A stretch of 64,000 nt of DNA from Streptomyces cinnabarinus (GCF_027270315.1 NZ_CP114413.1:5022001-5086000); one strand, 5' to 3'. Positions 9,070-18,234 are shown, counted from the first letter of the stretch. Notes: generated by a model not told the origin, from the sequence alone. Program-made: numbers and translations.

Positions 9070-10176
9070 TCACCGCAGCAGGGCCTCCAGGAAGTCGCTG
9101 CCGAGCCGGGCCACGGCCGTCACGTCCAGCTGGTGCAGGACGTAGCGGCCGCGGCGGCGGGTGGTGATCAGACCCGCCTTCTTCAGCACGCCCAGGTGCC
9201 GGGATATCTCGGGCGCGGTCATCCCGTGGATCTGGACCAGCTCGCTCGTGGTGTACGTGCTGCGGGCGAGGTTGCGGCACAGCTGCATGCGCACCGGGTG
9301 GGACAGGGCGGTCATCCGCAGGATCAGCTGGTCGACCGCGGGCGGCGCGCTGAGCTCGGGGGAACCGACCGGGTAGTGCACCACCGGCTGCCAGCCGTGC
9401 CGGTGCAGCACCATCAGATGCGGCCAGCCCAGGCTGGTCGGCACGAGCAGCAGGCTGCGGTCGCGGATGACGGTGTGGCCCTGGCGCAGCTTGTCGATGG
9501 TGATGCGGCCGCCGTCCTCGTCGAGCTTCACGGCCGCGGACACCGAGGTGAGCGCCCCGGCCAGCCCCTTGTGCCGCATCAGGTCGGTCTTGTGGCGGGC
9601 GTCGGTGGCGAGCTGGTGCCGCAGGCGGTACCAGACGTCCGCGAAGAACGCCTCGTCGCAGTCCTCCAGGAACTGCCGCAGCCAGGCCCGGATCCGCGGC
9701 GGTTCGTCCAGCAGCCGCTTGCTGAAGCGCAGCTGCTGGGGCCCGCGCGCGGCGGCCAGTTCCAGGGCGCGGCGGCGCAGCTCGGCGTCGTCGAGCACCG
9801 AGGGGCCCGGGGTGGCGTACGGCAGGGCGCAGGTGAACTCCAGCGCGGCGTCCACGAACTGCTCGTCCGTCAGCTTGTCCAGCAGGTCCAGTTCCTCGGC
9901 GAGGGTGGCGCCCGGGAGGGTGGGTCCGCCGGGGACGCCGGCGCAGGGCAGGAACAGGTCCGAGAACGTCGTACGCCACAGGAAGTCGGCCTCGCACATA
10001 CGGTCGGCCAGATGCGGGTCGAGGCCCGCGGTCACGCTGGTCACCCAGCCCTGGAGTCCCGGATGGTGGGCCGGCTCGGACAGCGCGTGCAGCGCCATGC
10101 CGAGCTCGGCCAGGGGAGAGGGCACGACCGCGACTCTCTCCGGCCGCAGCCCCGCGATGTCGATGCTCACGCTCAT
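9070..10176 (-). CDS. ArsR-type regulator with N-terminal DUF5937-like domain
   Basis: A 368-residue protein. Residues about 1-260 form a domain with PSPLAELGMALHALSEPAHHPG, as in the DUF5937 group of actinobacterial regulators. The C-terminal 90 residues are an ArsR winged helix (LILRMTALSHPVRMQLCRNL ... SELVQIHGMTAPEISRHLGVLKKAGL). The usual ArsR metal-binding cysteines are not evident, so a ligand other than metal is likely. The start ATG at 10176 agrees with family N-termini; a GTG at 10191 is possible. A perfect 6+6 palindrome 42 bp upstream is a candidate autoregulatory operator. Confidence 0.82.
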   Translation of the reverse strand: MSVSIDIAGLRPERVAVVPSPLAELGMALHALSEPAHHPGLQGWVTSVTAGLDPHLADRMCEADFLWRTTFSDLFLPCAGVPGGPTLPGATLAEELDLLDKLTDEQFVDAALEFTCALPYATPGPSVLDDAELRRRALELAAARGPQQLRFSKRLLDEPPRIRAWLRQFLEDCDEAFFADVWYRLRHQLATDARHKTDLMRHKGLAGALTSVSAAVKLDEDGGRITIDKLRQGHTVIRDRSLLLVPTSLGWPHLMVLHRHGWQPVVHYPVGSPELSAPPAVDQLILRMTALSHPVRMQLCRNLARSTYTTSELVQIHGMTAPEISRHLGVLKKAGLITTRRRGRYVLHQLDVTAVARLGSDFLEALLR

Positions 10177-10217
10177 GCCCTCATGGTGCACCCCACCACT
10201 GACAACGCCGCCCTCGC

Positions 10218-10234
10218 TTGACGCCCGCCGTCAA
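10218..10234. promoter_or_regulatory. Palindromic operator upstream of arsR-like gene
   Basis: TTGACG-CCCGC-CGTCAA is a perfect inverted repeat of 6+6 with a 5-nt centre, in the gap between the ArsR-type gene and the small gene at 10357. The position fits repressor control of one or both divergent genes. Confidence 0.6.
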
Positions 10235-10356
10235 TCGACGCGACTTCGGCACGGGAGGGGCGCACGCTGGGAGGGCCGGGGCAGCCGCGGAGCCTTCCGG
10301 ATCCGGCAACCGTCCAGAACCGGAGCCTGCCCCTCGTCCAGAAGAGGCGAACCGCC

Positions 10357-10563
10357 ATGAGCATCACCCAGCAGTACCTCCTCGACGCGTACCGCGCCGG
10401 GCAGCACGGCGAGCCCGCGCCGCCCGCGCCGGGCACCCACGACGCGCGGGTCGTACGGGAGTGGCGGGACGAGCGCCGCTTCCGTGCCGTCCTCGCCGGG
10501 CGCCCGGTGGGCGGCAGGCTCCGCCGGGCCCTGGGCCGCCGTGGTCCGCGCCCTACCCTCTGA
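10357..10563 (+). CDS. Small basic hypothetical protein
   Basis: A 68-residue Arg-rich protein starting MSITQQYLLDAYRAGQHGE and ending in a cluster of Arg and Gly. The ATG follows an AGAAGAGG sequence 7 nt upstream, an adequate ribosome-binding site. Its 3' end overlaps the convergent aldolase-like gene by 11 nt. It is divergent from the ArsR regulator and may share its operator region. No domain recognised. Confidence 0.55.
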   Translation: MSITQQYLLDAYRAGQHGEPAPPAPGTHDARVVREWRDERRFRAVLAGRPVGGRLRRALGRRGPRPTL

Positions 10564-11758
10564 CCTGCTCCTTCAGCCGCCGCACGAACTCCGCTACGGC
10601 CGTCCGTATGTCGTCGGCGGTCCAGGTCAGGCCCGCGGCCCGTACGTCGATCTCCGTGACGGCGAGTCCGGGGCCGGGAGCGGCCCAGGGGCGGGAGAAC
10701 AGCAGTGTCCTCGTCTCCTCGGCGTGCCGGACCGCCGCCTCGGCGACGTCGTCGGCGTCGTACGGCAGCCAGAGCTGGAACTCGTTGGTGTGCGGCACCT
10801 CGGGGTGGACGCGGGTCCAGGGCACGCCCGCCGCCGCGAACCCCTCGCGCAGCGCGCCGGCCACCACGCGCGCGTGCCGGACGTAGTCGGGCAGCCGGGG
10901 CAGCTCCCGCTCCAGGCCGACGAGGGCCGACAGGGCGGTCGGGAACTGCTGGAAGACGGTGCCGCCGTACCGGTGGCGCCAGGCCTTCATCTCGTCGACG
11001 AGGGGCCGGGGCCCGGCGACCGCGGCGCCGCCGTAGCCGTCGAGGGACTTGTAGAAGGACACGTAGACGCTGTCCGCGAGGTCCGCGATCTCGTCCAAGG
11101 GGCGCTCGAAGTGGACGGTGGACTCCCACAGGCGCGCGCCGTCGAAGTGCACCACCGCCTCGCGCTCCCGCGCCGCCTCGGCGACCTCGGTGAGCTCCTC
11201 CCAGGACGGCAGGACGAAACCGGCGTCCCGGAGCGGCAGTTCCAGCATCAGCGTCCCGACGGGCTCGTCCAGGCCGCGCACCTCGTCGGCGGTCGGCTGG
11301 CGCGGCTCGCTCGTGATCCTGACCGGGCGCAAGCCGCTGACCTGGCTGAACGCGTTCCGCTCGTGCACCTCGGGGTGGGCCAGCGCGTGCAGGGCGACGG
11401 CGGGGTTCCCGGTCCGGCCCGCCCAGCAGCGCAGGGCCACCTGCTGGGCCATGGTGCCGGTCGGGAAGAACGCGGCGGCCTCCTTCCCGAGCAGCCCGGC
11501 GACCTTGTCCTCCAGGGCCTCGACGACGCCGTCGCCGTACATGTCGGCGGGCTGGTCGAGGTCGTACACGTCCGCCGCGCCCTCCAGGAGCGCGAGGCGG
11601 TCCCGGAGCGTGCGCTGTGCCACCGGGCGCCCCAGCAGGCGCCGCGCGCTCCTGGACGCGCTGACGCGCCGCTTCCTCAGGAGCTTGCGCCGTTCGTCGT
11701 CCGGGAGCTGCTCCGCGCGCCCCGCGCCCTGCTGATTCGTCTCCGCCGCATCACTCAT
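10553..11758 (-). CDS. PLP-dependent threonine-aldolase/beta-eliminating-lyase family protein
   Basis: The 401-residue protein has the fold-type I aminotransferase layout of low-specificity threonine aldolases: DMYGDGVVEALEDKVAGLLG near residue 72, the PLP-contacting PTGTMAQQ, a Asp in VVHFDGARLWES, and the Schiff-base lysine in YVSFYKSLDGYGG (about Lys237). Such enzymes cleave L-threonine or related beta-hydroxy amino acids to glycine and an aldehyde. The first 45 residues form a charged extension not needed for catalysis. Substrate is not predictable. Gene stands alone, divergent from the panC operon. Confidence 0.85.
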   Translation of the reverse strand: MSDAAETNQQGAGRAEQLPDDERRKLLRKRRVSASRSARRLLGRPVAQRTLRDRLALLEGAADVYDLDQPADMYGDGVVEALEDKVAGLLGKEAAAFFPTGTMAQQVALRCWAGRTGNPAVALHALAHPEVHERNAFSQVSGLRPVRITSEPRQPTADEVRGLDEPVGTLMLELPLRDAGFVLPSWEELTEVAEAAREREAVVHFDGARLWESTVHFERPLDEIADLADSVYVSFYKSLDGYGGAAVAGPRPLVDEMKAWRHRYGGTVFQQFPTALSALVGLERELPRLPDYVRHARVVAGALREGFAAAGVPWTRVHPEVPHTNEFQLWLPYDADDVAEAAVRHAEETRTLLFSRPWAAPGPGLAVTEIDVRAAGLTWTADDIRTAVAEFVRRLKEQVRG

Positions 11759-11843
11759 GCCCGGATGATGTCGCGCCCCGCCTCACGCGGGCACCCGCAT
11801 TTTCCGCAAGCGTTTGCCCGCGCGCGGAAGGCTCACGGAAAAC

Positions 11844-11860
11844 CCACAGCCTGTGGACAA
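11844..11860 (-). promoter_or_regulatory. Perfect DnaA-box (TTGTCCACA) beside a palindrome
   Basis: On the minus strand 11860-11852 reads TTGTCCACA, the preferred Streptomyces DnaA box. It overlaps the 6+6 palindrome CCACAG-C-CTGTGG (11844-11856). The site lies 86 bp upstream of the pan/nad/coaX operon start. Confidence 0.5.
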
Positions 11861-11946
11861 CCGAACTCCCCTCGAACCGATCGCGTTAACATGACGAGAA
11901 ATCGTCCGGTACCCGGAGCGGACTGGAACGGGAAGGCCACCGTCGA

Positions 11947-12867
11947 GTGAGTACAAGCCAACAGCCAGATCCGAAGGACCGCCCCGCGCGGCTCACCGTC
12001 GGCGTTGTCGGCGCCGGCCGCGTGGGCCCCGCGCTCGCCGCGTCCCTCCAGCTCGCCGGGCACCGCCCGGTGGCCGTCTCCGGGGTCTCCGACGCCTCTC
12101 GCCGACGGGCCGCGCAACTCCTGCCCGACGTCCCCCTCGTGCCGCCCGCCGAGGTCCTCCAGCGCGCCGACCTGGTCCTGCTCACCGTCCCCGACGACGC
12201 CCTGACCGCACTGGTCGCCGGTCTCGCCGAGACCGGCGCCGTACGGCCCGGCCAGCTGCTGGTGCACACCTCCGGGCGGTACGGCGCCAAGGTCCTCGAC
12301 CCCGCCCTGCGCGCGGGCGCGCTGCCGCTGGCCCTGCACCCCGCGATGACCTTCACCGGCACTCCCGTGGACGTCCAGCGCCTGGCGGGCTGCTCGTTCG
12401 GCGTGACCGCCCCCGAGGAACTGCGGCTGGCCGCCGAGGCCCTCGTCATCGAGATGGGCGGCGAACCGGAGTGGATCGCCGAGGAGATGCGGCCGCTCTA
12501 CCACGCGGCCCTCGCCCTGGGCGCCAACCACCTGGTGACGCTGGTCGCCCAGTCCATGGAGCTGCTGCGCGCCGCCGGGGTCGAGGCCCCCGACCGGATG
12601 CTCGGCCCGCTGCTCGGCGCCGCCCTCGACAACGCCCTGCGCTCCGGCGACGCCGCCCTGACCGGCCCGGTCGCGCGCGGGGACGCCGGCACGGTCGCCG
12701 CGCACGTCACCGAGTTGCGCAAGCACGCCCCGCAGACCGTCGCCGGCTACCTGGCGATGGCCCGCGCCACCGCCGACCGCGCCCTCGCGCACGGGCTGCT
12801 CAAACCGGAACTCGCCGAAGACCTGCTCGGAGTGCTCGCCGACAGCACCAAGGGAGACGCGGGATGA
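11947..12867 (+). CDS. Rossmann-like/DUF2520 protein, PanE-like position
   Basis: The 306-residue protein begins with a Rossmann nucleotide-binding motif (TVGVVGAGRVGPALAASL, about residues 18-35) and carries the C-terminal DUF2520 helical domain (HPAMTFTGTP, then GANHLVTLVAQSMELL). This family resembles 6-phosphogluconate/ketopantoate reductases. Placed four nt-overlapping (ATGA) before panC, it is a reasonable candidate for ketopantoate reduction in pantothenate synthesis, though not proven. Start is GTG at 11947 with GGAAGG 10 nt upstream. First gene of the coupled operon to 17380. Confidence 0.85.
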   Translation: MSTSQQPDPKDRPARLTVGVVGAGRVGPALAASLQLAGHRPVAVSGVSDASRRRAAQLLPDVPLVPPAEVLQRADLVLLTVPDDALTALVAGLAETGAVRPGQLLVHTSGRYGAKVLDPALRAGALPLALHPAMTFTGTPVDVQRLAGCSFGVTAPEELRLAAEALVIEMGGEPEWIAEEMRPLYHAALALGANHLVTLVAQSMELLRAAGVEAPDRMLGPLLGAALDNALRSGDAALTGPVARGDAGTVAAHVTELRKHAPQTVAGYLAMARATADRALAHGLLKPELAEDLLGVLADSTKGDAG

Positions 12868-13874
12868 CCACCACCCTGCTGCGCACCGCCGCCGAACTGG
12901 CCGCACGCGCGCGCACCGGCCGCCGGGCCGTCGTGATGACCATGGGGGCCCTGCACGAGGGCCACGCCACCCTGGTCCGCTCCGCGCGTGAGATCGCCGG
13001 ACCGAACGGCGAGGTCGTGGTGACGGTCTTCGTCAACCCGCTCCAGTTCGGCGCGGGCGAGGACCTCGACCGCTACCCGCGCACCCTCGAAGCCGACCTC
13101 AAGATCGCCGAGGAGGCCGGCGCGGACGTCGTGTTCGCGCCCTCCGCGGAGGAGGTCTACCCGGGCGGCGAACCCCAGGTCCGGGTCAGCGCGGGCCCCA
13201 TGGGGGAGCGCCTGGAGGGTGCCGCGCGCCCCGGGCACTTCGACGGCATGCTCACGGTCGTGGGCAAGCTGCTCCACCTCACCCGCCCCGACGTGGCGCT
13301 GTTCGGCCAGAAGGACGCCCAGCAGCTCGCCCTGATCCGCCGCATGGTCCGTGATCTGAACTTCGGCATCGACATCGTGGGCGTCCCGACCGTGCGCGAG
13401 GAGGACGGCCTGGCCCTGTCCAGCCGCAACCGCTATCTCTCGCCCGCCGGCCGGCGCACCGCGCTCGCGCTGTCCCAGGCGCTGTTCGCGGGCCAGGACC
13501 GGCACGCGGCGCAGGAGGCACTGCGCGCGCGGGCGCTCGAAGTGCCCGCCACGCACGCGCGTGCCGAGGCGCTCAGCGCCCTCGGGGAGTCCCGCGCCGC
13601 CGCCGACGCGCACGCCGTCGCCAAGGCCGCCCCGGGCGGCCCAGCCGCCGTGCGCGCCGCCGCCCGCCTCGTCCTGGACGAGGCCGCCCGCCTCGACCCG
13701 CCGCTCGCCCTGGACTACCTCGCCCTCGTCGACCCCGCCGACTTCACCGACATCGGTGACGACTTCACCGGCGAGGCCGTCCTCGCGGTCGCCGCCCGGG
13801 TCGGCACGACCCGGCTGATCGACAACATCCCCCTCACATTCGGAACTCTCGGAACCCTCGGAGCCGCCTCGTGA
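12864..13874 (+). CDS. panC: Pantothenate synthetase
   Basis: PanC joins pantoate and beta-alanine with ATP. The 336-residue protein has TMGALHEGHATLV (HxGH-type nucleotidyl motif), NPLQFGAGEDLDRYPRT, PGHFDGMLTVVGKLL, the GQKDAQQ loop and SSRNRYL. About 50 residues longer than E. coli PanC, with an Ala-rich stretch near residues 215-255. It overlaps the preceding gene by ATGA and is followed by nadB overlapping as GTGA, so tight coupling of CoA and NAD precursors is visible. Confidence 0.96.
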   Translation: MTTTLLRTAAELAARARTGRRAVVMTMGALHEGHATLVRSAREIAGPNGEVVVTVFVNPLQFGAGEDLDRYPRTLEADLKIAEEAGADVVFAPSAEEVYPGGEPQVRVSAGPMGERLEGAARPGHFDGMLTVVGKLLHLTRPDVALFGQKDAQQLALIRRMVRDLNFGIDIVGVPTVREEDGLALSSRNRYLSPAGRRTALALSQALFAGQDRHAAQEALRARALEVPATHARAEALSALGESRAAADAHAVAKAAPGGPAAVRAAARLVLDEAARLDPPLALDYLALVDPADFTDIGDDFTGEAVLAVAARVGTTRLIDNIPLTFGTLGTLGAAS

Positions 13875-15583
13875 CCAGCACAGGCATACGACTGCACGCC
13901 CCCGCGCCCGGGTGGTCGATCGACGCGGACGTCGTCGTCGTCGGCTCCGGCGTCGCCGGTCTGACCGCGGCCCTGCGCTGCGAGGCCGCCGGTCTGACCA
14001 CGGTCGTCGTCACCAAGGCCCGCCTCGACGACGGCTCCACCCGCTGGGCGCAGGGCGGCATCGCCGCGGCCCTCGGCGAGGGCGACACCCCCGAGCAGCA
14101 CCTGGCCGACACCCTGGTCGCGGGCGCCGGGCTGTGCGACGAGGACGCGGTGCGGATCCTCGTCACCGAGGGCCCGGACGCCGTGCGCCGGCTCATCGAG
14201 ACGGGCGCCCACTTCGACGAGTCGGAGGAGGGCGGCCTGGAGCTCACCCGCGAGGGCGGCCACCACCGGCGCCGGATCGCGCACGCGGGCGGCGACGCGA
14301 CCGGCGCGGAGATCTCCCGCGCGCTGGTCGAGGCGGTTCGTGCGCGGGGCGTGCGCACCATCGAGAACGCGCTCGTCCTGGATCTCCTCACGGACGCCGA
14401 CGGCCGTACCGCGGGCGTGACCCTGCACGTGATGGGCGAGGGCCAGCACGACGGCGTGGGCGCCGTGCACGCCCCCGCGGTCGTCCTGGCGACCGGCGGC
14501 ATGGGCCAGGTCTTCTCCGCCACGACCAACCCCTCGGTCTCCACCGGCGACGGTGTCGCGCTCGCCCTGCGCGCGGGAGCCGAGATCTCCGACCTGGAGT
14601 TCGTGCAGTTCCACCCCACCGTGCTGTTCCTCGGCGCGGACGCGGAGGGCCAGCAGCCGCTCGTCTCCGAGGCCGTGCGCGGCGAGGGCGCCCACCTGGT
14701 CGACGGCGACGGCGTGCGCTTCATGGTCGGCCAGCACGAACTGGCCGAGCTCGCGCCCCGGGACATCGTCGCCAAGGGCATCATGCGGCGCATGCAGGAG
14801 CAGGACGCCGAGCACATGTTCCTCGACGCCCGGCACTTCGGCGCCGACATGTGGGAGCACCGCTTCCCGACGATCCTCGCCGCCTGCCGCGCCAACGGCA
14901 TCGACCCCGTCCACGAGCCCATCCCGATCGCCCCGGCCGCGCACTACGCCTCCGGGGGCGTGCGCACCGACTCCCAGGGCCGTACGACCGTCCCCGGCCT
15001 GTACGCGTGCGGCGAGGTCGCGTGCACCGGCGTGCACGGCGCGAACCGGCTCGCGTCCAACTCCCTGCTGGAGGGCCTGGTCTACGCCGAGCGCATCGCC
15101 GCCGACATCACGGCGAGCCACGCCGGCCACGGCCTCCACGCGCGGGTGCCGCATCCGGTGCCGTACCCGGAGGTGCCCGCGCATCCGCTGCTCGCGCCCG
15201 AGGACCGGTTCGCCATCCAGCGGATCATGACGGAGGGCGCGGGCGTCCTGCGCTCCGCCGGCTCCCTCGCGCGGGCCGCCGAGCAGCTCCAGCGGCTGCA
15301 CGCGGACGCGCGCGAGGCACTCGTCGAGAACGGCAAGACCGCCGAGCCCGGCGTCGACACCTGGGAGGCCACCAACCTCCTGTGCGTGGCCCGCGTCCTG
15401 GTCGCCGCCGCCCTGCTGCGCGAGGAGACCCGCGGCTGCCACTGGCGCGAGGACCGGCCCGAGCGCGACGACACCGACTGGCGCCGGCACATCGTCGTAC
15501 GGCTGAATCCGGACCGCACACTCGCCGTAGAGCCCACCGATACCGCAGACTTCCCCCCGACCCGGCAGCCCCAGGAGCAGTGA
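13871..15583 (+). CDS. nadB: L-aspartate oxidase
   Basis: The 570-residue flavoprotein oxidises L-aspartate to iminoaspartate, the first step of de novo NAD synthesis. Features: FAD-binding dinucleotide motif VVVVGSGVAGLTAAL (about residues 18-32), the succinate-dehydrogenase-like STRWAQGGIAAAL, FVQFHPT, and SNSLLEGLVYAERIA. The GTG start at 13871 overlaps the panC stop (GTGA). nadA is not adjacent. Confidence 0.96.
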   Translation: MTSTGIRLHAPAPGWSIDADVVVVGSGVAGLTAALRCEAAGLTTVVVTKARLDDGSTRWAQGGIAAALGEGDTPEQHLADTLVAGAGLCDEDAVRILVTEGPDAVRRLIETGAHFDESEEGGLELTREGGHHRRRIAHAGGDATGAEISRALVEAVRARGVRTIENALVLDLLTDADGRTAGVTLHVMGEGQHDGVGAVHAPAVVLATGGMGQVFSATTNPSVSTGDGVALALRAGAEISDLEFVQFHPTVLFLGADAEGQQPLVSEAVRGEGAHLVDGDGVRFMVGQHELAELAPRDIVAKGIMRRMQEQDAEHMFLDARHFGADMWEHRFPTILAACRANGIDPVHEPIPIAPAAHYASGGVRTDSQGRTTVPGLYACGEVACTGVHGANRLASNSLLEGLVYAERIAADITASHAGHGLHARVPHPVPYPEVPAHPLLAPEDRFAIQRIMTEGAGVLRSAGSLARAAEQLQRLHADAREALVENGKTAEPGVDTWEATNLLCVARVLVAAALLREETRGCHWREDRPERDDTDWRRHIVVRLNPDRTLAVEPTDTADFPPTRQPQEQ

Positions 15584-15588
15584 CAGAC

Positions 15589-16566
15589 GTGAGCACCCCC
15601 GACCTCCCCCTCGCCCAGGAAGACGGCTGCGGCGACGGCTGCGCCTGCGGGGCGGACACCGACGAGACGTATCTGGAGTGCGGGCTCGACCCCGCGCTCG
15701 CCGAGCTGCTGGCCGCCGCGGGCCTCGACCCCGTGGAGGTCGAGGACATCGCGAACGTCGCCATCCAGGAGGACCTCGCCCACGGCGTGGACGTGACGAC
15801 GGTCGCGACCATCCCCGAGGACGCGGTCGCCACCGCCGACTTCACCGCCCGTGAGGCGGGCGTGGTGGCGGGGCTGCGGGTCGCCGAGGCGGTGATCTCC
15901 GTGGTCTGCACCGACGAGTTCGAGGTCGAGCGCCATGTCGAGGACGGCGACCGGGTGGAAGCCGGGCAGAAGGTGCTGTCGGTCACCACGCGCACGCGCG
16001 ACCTGCTGACCGCCGAGCGCAGCGCGCTGAACCTGATGTGCCGCCTGTCCGGCATCGCCACCGCCACGCGTGCGTGGGCCGATGTTCTGGAGGGCACCAA
16101 GGCACGCGTGCGGGACACGCGGAAGACCACCCCGGGGCTCCGCTCGCTGGAGAAGTTCGCGGTCCGCTGCGGCGGCGGTGTGAACCACCGGATGTCGCTG
16201 TCGGACGCGGCCCTGGTCAAGGACAACCACGTGGTCGCCGCGGGCGGCGTCGCGCAGGCCTTCAAGGCCGTCCGGGAGGCCTTCCCCGAGGTGCCGATCG
16301 AGGTCGAGGTGGACACCCTGCACCAGTTGCGCGAGGTGGTGGACGCCGGGGCCGATCTGATCCTGCTGGACAACTTCACGCCCGGGGAGTGCGAGGAGGC
16401 CGTGGCGCTCGTGAACGGGCGGGCGGCGCTGGAGGCGTCCGGGCGGCTCACGCTGGAGACCGCCAAGGCGTACGCGGACACGGGTGTCGACTATCTGGCC
16501 GTGGGGGCGCTGACGCACTCCTCGCCGATCCTCGACATCGGGCTGGACCTGCGAGCGGCGGAGTAG
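15589..16566 (+). CDS. nadC: Nicotinate-nucleotide pyrophosphorylase (carboxylating)
   Basis: A 325-residue quinolinate phosphoribosyltransferase that makes nicotinate mononucleotide. Signature stretches are ALNLMCRLSGIAT, RDTRKTTPGLRSLEKFAVRCGGGVNHR and DLILLDNFTP. An N-terminal extension of about 40 residues holds three Cys in DGCGDGCACGAD, unlike enteric NadC. The GTG at 15589 has AGGAG 11 nt before it; a GTG at 15580 would overlap the nadB stop as GTGA and is a real alternative. Confidence 0.95.
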   Translation: MSTPDLPLAQEDGCGDGCACGADTDETYLECGLDPALAELLAAAGLDPVEVEDIANVAIQEDLAHGVDVTTVATIPEDAVATADFTAREAGVVAGLRVAEAVISVVCTDEFEVERHVEDGDRVEAGQKVLSVTTRTRDLLTAERSALNLMCRLSGIATATRAWADVLEGTKARVRDTRKTTPGLRSLEKFAVRCGGGVNHRMSLSDAALVKDNHVVAAGGVAQAFKAVREAFPEVPIEVEVDTLHQLREVVDAGADLILLDNFTPGECEEAVALVNGRAALEASGRLTLETAKAYADTGVDYLAVGALTHSSPILDIGLDLRAAE

Positions 16567-16582
16567 GGAGCGGGATCCGGCC

Positions 16583-17380
16583 ATGCTGCTGACGATCGAC
16601 GTAGGCAATACCCACACCGTCCTGGGCCTGTTCGACGGCGAGGACATCGTCGAGCACTGGCGCATCTCCACGGACGCGCGCCGCACCGCGGACGAGCTCG
16701 CGGTGCTGTTGCAGGGGCTGATGGGGATGCATCCCCTGCTCGGTGAGGAGCTGGGGGACGGCATCGACGGGATCGCGATCTGCGCGACCGTGCCGTCCGT
16801 GCTGCACGAGCTGCGGGAGGTGACGCGGCGCTACTACGGCGATGTGCCGGCGGTGCTGGTCGAGCCCGGGGTGAAGACGGGCGTGCCGATCCTCACCGAC
16901 AACCCCAAGGAGGTCGGCGCGGACCGCATCATCAACGCGGTCGCGGCGGTCGAGCTGTACGGCGGGCCCGCGATCGTCGTGGACTTCGGTACGGCGACGA
17001 CCTTCGACGCGGTGTCCGCGCGCGGGGAGTACATCGGCGGCGTCATCGCGCCCGGTATCGAGATCTCCGTGGAGGCGCTCGGTGTCAAGGGGGCGCAGCT
17101 GCGGAAGATCGAGGTGGCCCGGCCGCGGAGCGTGATCGGCAAGAACACGGTCGAGGCGATGCAGTCCGGGATCGTGTACGGCTTCGCCGGGCAGGTGGAC
17201 GGCGTGGTCAGCCGGATGGCGCGGGAGCTGGCCAACGACCCGGAGGACGTGACGGTGATCGCGACCGGCGGACTGGCCCCGATGGTCCTGGGCGAGTCCT
17301 CGGTCATCGACGAGCACGAGCCCTGGCTGACGCTGATCGGGCTGCGGCTGGTGTACGAGCGGAACGTGTCCCGCATGTGA
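16583..17380 (+). CDS. coaX: Type III pantothenate kinase
   Basis: The 265-residue enzyme phosphorylates pantothenate, the first step of CoA synthesis. The ASKHA phosphate-binding motif DVGNTHTVLGLF is near the N-terminus; GADRIINA, VVDFGTATTFD and GGVIAPGIEIS follow. It lies 17 nt after nadC, completing the pan/nad/coa operon. Type III kinases are insensitive to CoA feedback in general. Confidence 0.95.
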   Translation: MLLTIDVGNTHTVLGLFDGEDIVEHWRISTDARRTADELAVLLQGLMGMHPLLGEELGDGIDGIAICATVPSVLHELREVTRRYYGDVPAVLVEPGVKTGVPILTDNPKEVGADRIINAVAAVELYGGPAIVVDFGTATTFDAVSARGEYIGGVIAPGIEISVEALGVKGAQLRKIEVARPRSVIGKNTVEAMQSGIVYGFAGQVDGVVSRMARELANDPEDVTVIATGGLAPMVLGESSVIDEHEPWLTLIGLRLVYERNVSRM

Positions 17381-17486
17381 GGACGCGGAGGACGCGGCGG
17401 CGCCCGCCCGGTCCGACCGGGTGGCTCCGTCGCGCCACGCCCTCTCCCTATGTCGAGTTTGTCTGATTAGCGCGTATCGTCGGCGC

Positions 17487-18176
17487 ATGCCCACGCCATA
17501 CGGATCTCGCGGCGGCATGGCGTTCGGCGTGGAGGAGCTGCGTGTGCTCCGCCGCGCGCTCGCTCTTGCCCTGAACCCCGACCCCGCCTCGGCAGAGGAC
17601 GTCCAGGAGTGTCTCCGCCTCGCCGATTCGCTGGACGAAGCGATGCGCGAGGGTGCCCGGCTGCGCGCCTTCCTCGTGGCCGACCTCGCGCGCTACCGCT
17701 CCGCCCTCCCCGGCACCGCCGCCGGTTATCTCGCCCTTCTGGAGGAGGCCCTGGGTGCCGGATACCGGCCCGACCCCGACGATCTCGCCGCCCTGCGCGC
17801 CCTGCGCGGCAACCCCGTCGCCGCGGCTCTCCTGAGCCGCTGCCAGGTGCTGGCCGAGCGGGACGTACGAGCCCGTCTCGCGCGCGGTACGGCCCGGCGG
17901 GACTCCTCGGCCATCCCGACCGTCCCCGCCTCCCGTACCCGCCTTCTCGCCCTTCCTGGAGGCCTCGCGGCGACACCGGCCGCCGACGCGGACGGCGATC
18001 CCGCCGAGAAGCCCGCCAAGAAGCCCCCGGCCAGGCCCGCCGAGAAGCCGGCCGACCCCGAGCCCGCGGCACCGCAACCGCCCCGCCGCCCCGTCCCCAC
18101 CCCGGGCGAGGTCTTCCCCCGCCGCAAACCGACTCCACCCCCGGCGCAGCCACCCCACCAGCTGGCCGCCGGCTGA
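17487..18176 (+). CDS. Conserved hypothetical protein with Pro/Lys-rich tail
   Basis: A 229-residue protein with an ordered helical N-terminal part (about residues 10-130; EELRVLRRALALALNPDP, LADSLDEAMREGARL) and a disordered Ala/Pro/Lys-rich tail. I do not recognise the family, though its position after coaX is familiar in Streptomyces. The ATG at 17487 is six nt after TATCGT, suggesting a leaderless message, and it has its own promoter region after the coaX stop. No signal peptide or membrane segment. Confidence 0.7.
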   Translation: MPTPYGSRGGMAFGVEELRVLRRALALALNPDPASAEDVQECLRLADSLDEAMREGARLRAFLVADLARYRSALPGTAAGYLALLEEALGAGYRPDPDDLAALRALRGNPVAAALLSRCQVLAERDVRARLARGTARRDSSAIPTVPASRTRLLALPGGLAATPAADADGDPAEKPAKKPPARPAEKPADPEPAAPQPPRRPVPTPGEVFPRRKPTPPPAQPPHQLAAG

Positions 18177-18234
18177 CCCGCCGCCCGCGAACCCCACCCC
18201 TTTCCCGGTCCGCGCCCCTCGCTACCCTGAATCC

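Noticed and set aside
11805..11820. LacI-like GCAAGCGTTTGC site upstream of the aldolase gene
   Set aside because: Only an imperfect dyad, common by chance, and no LacI gene is near.
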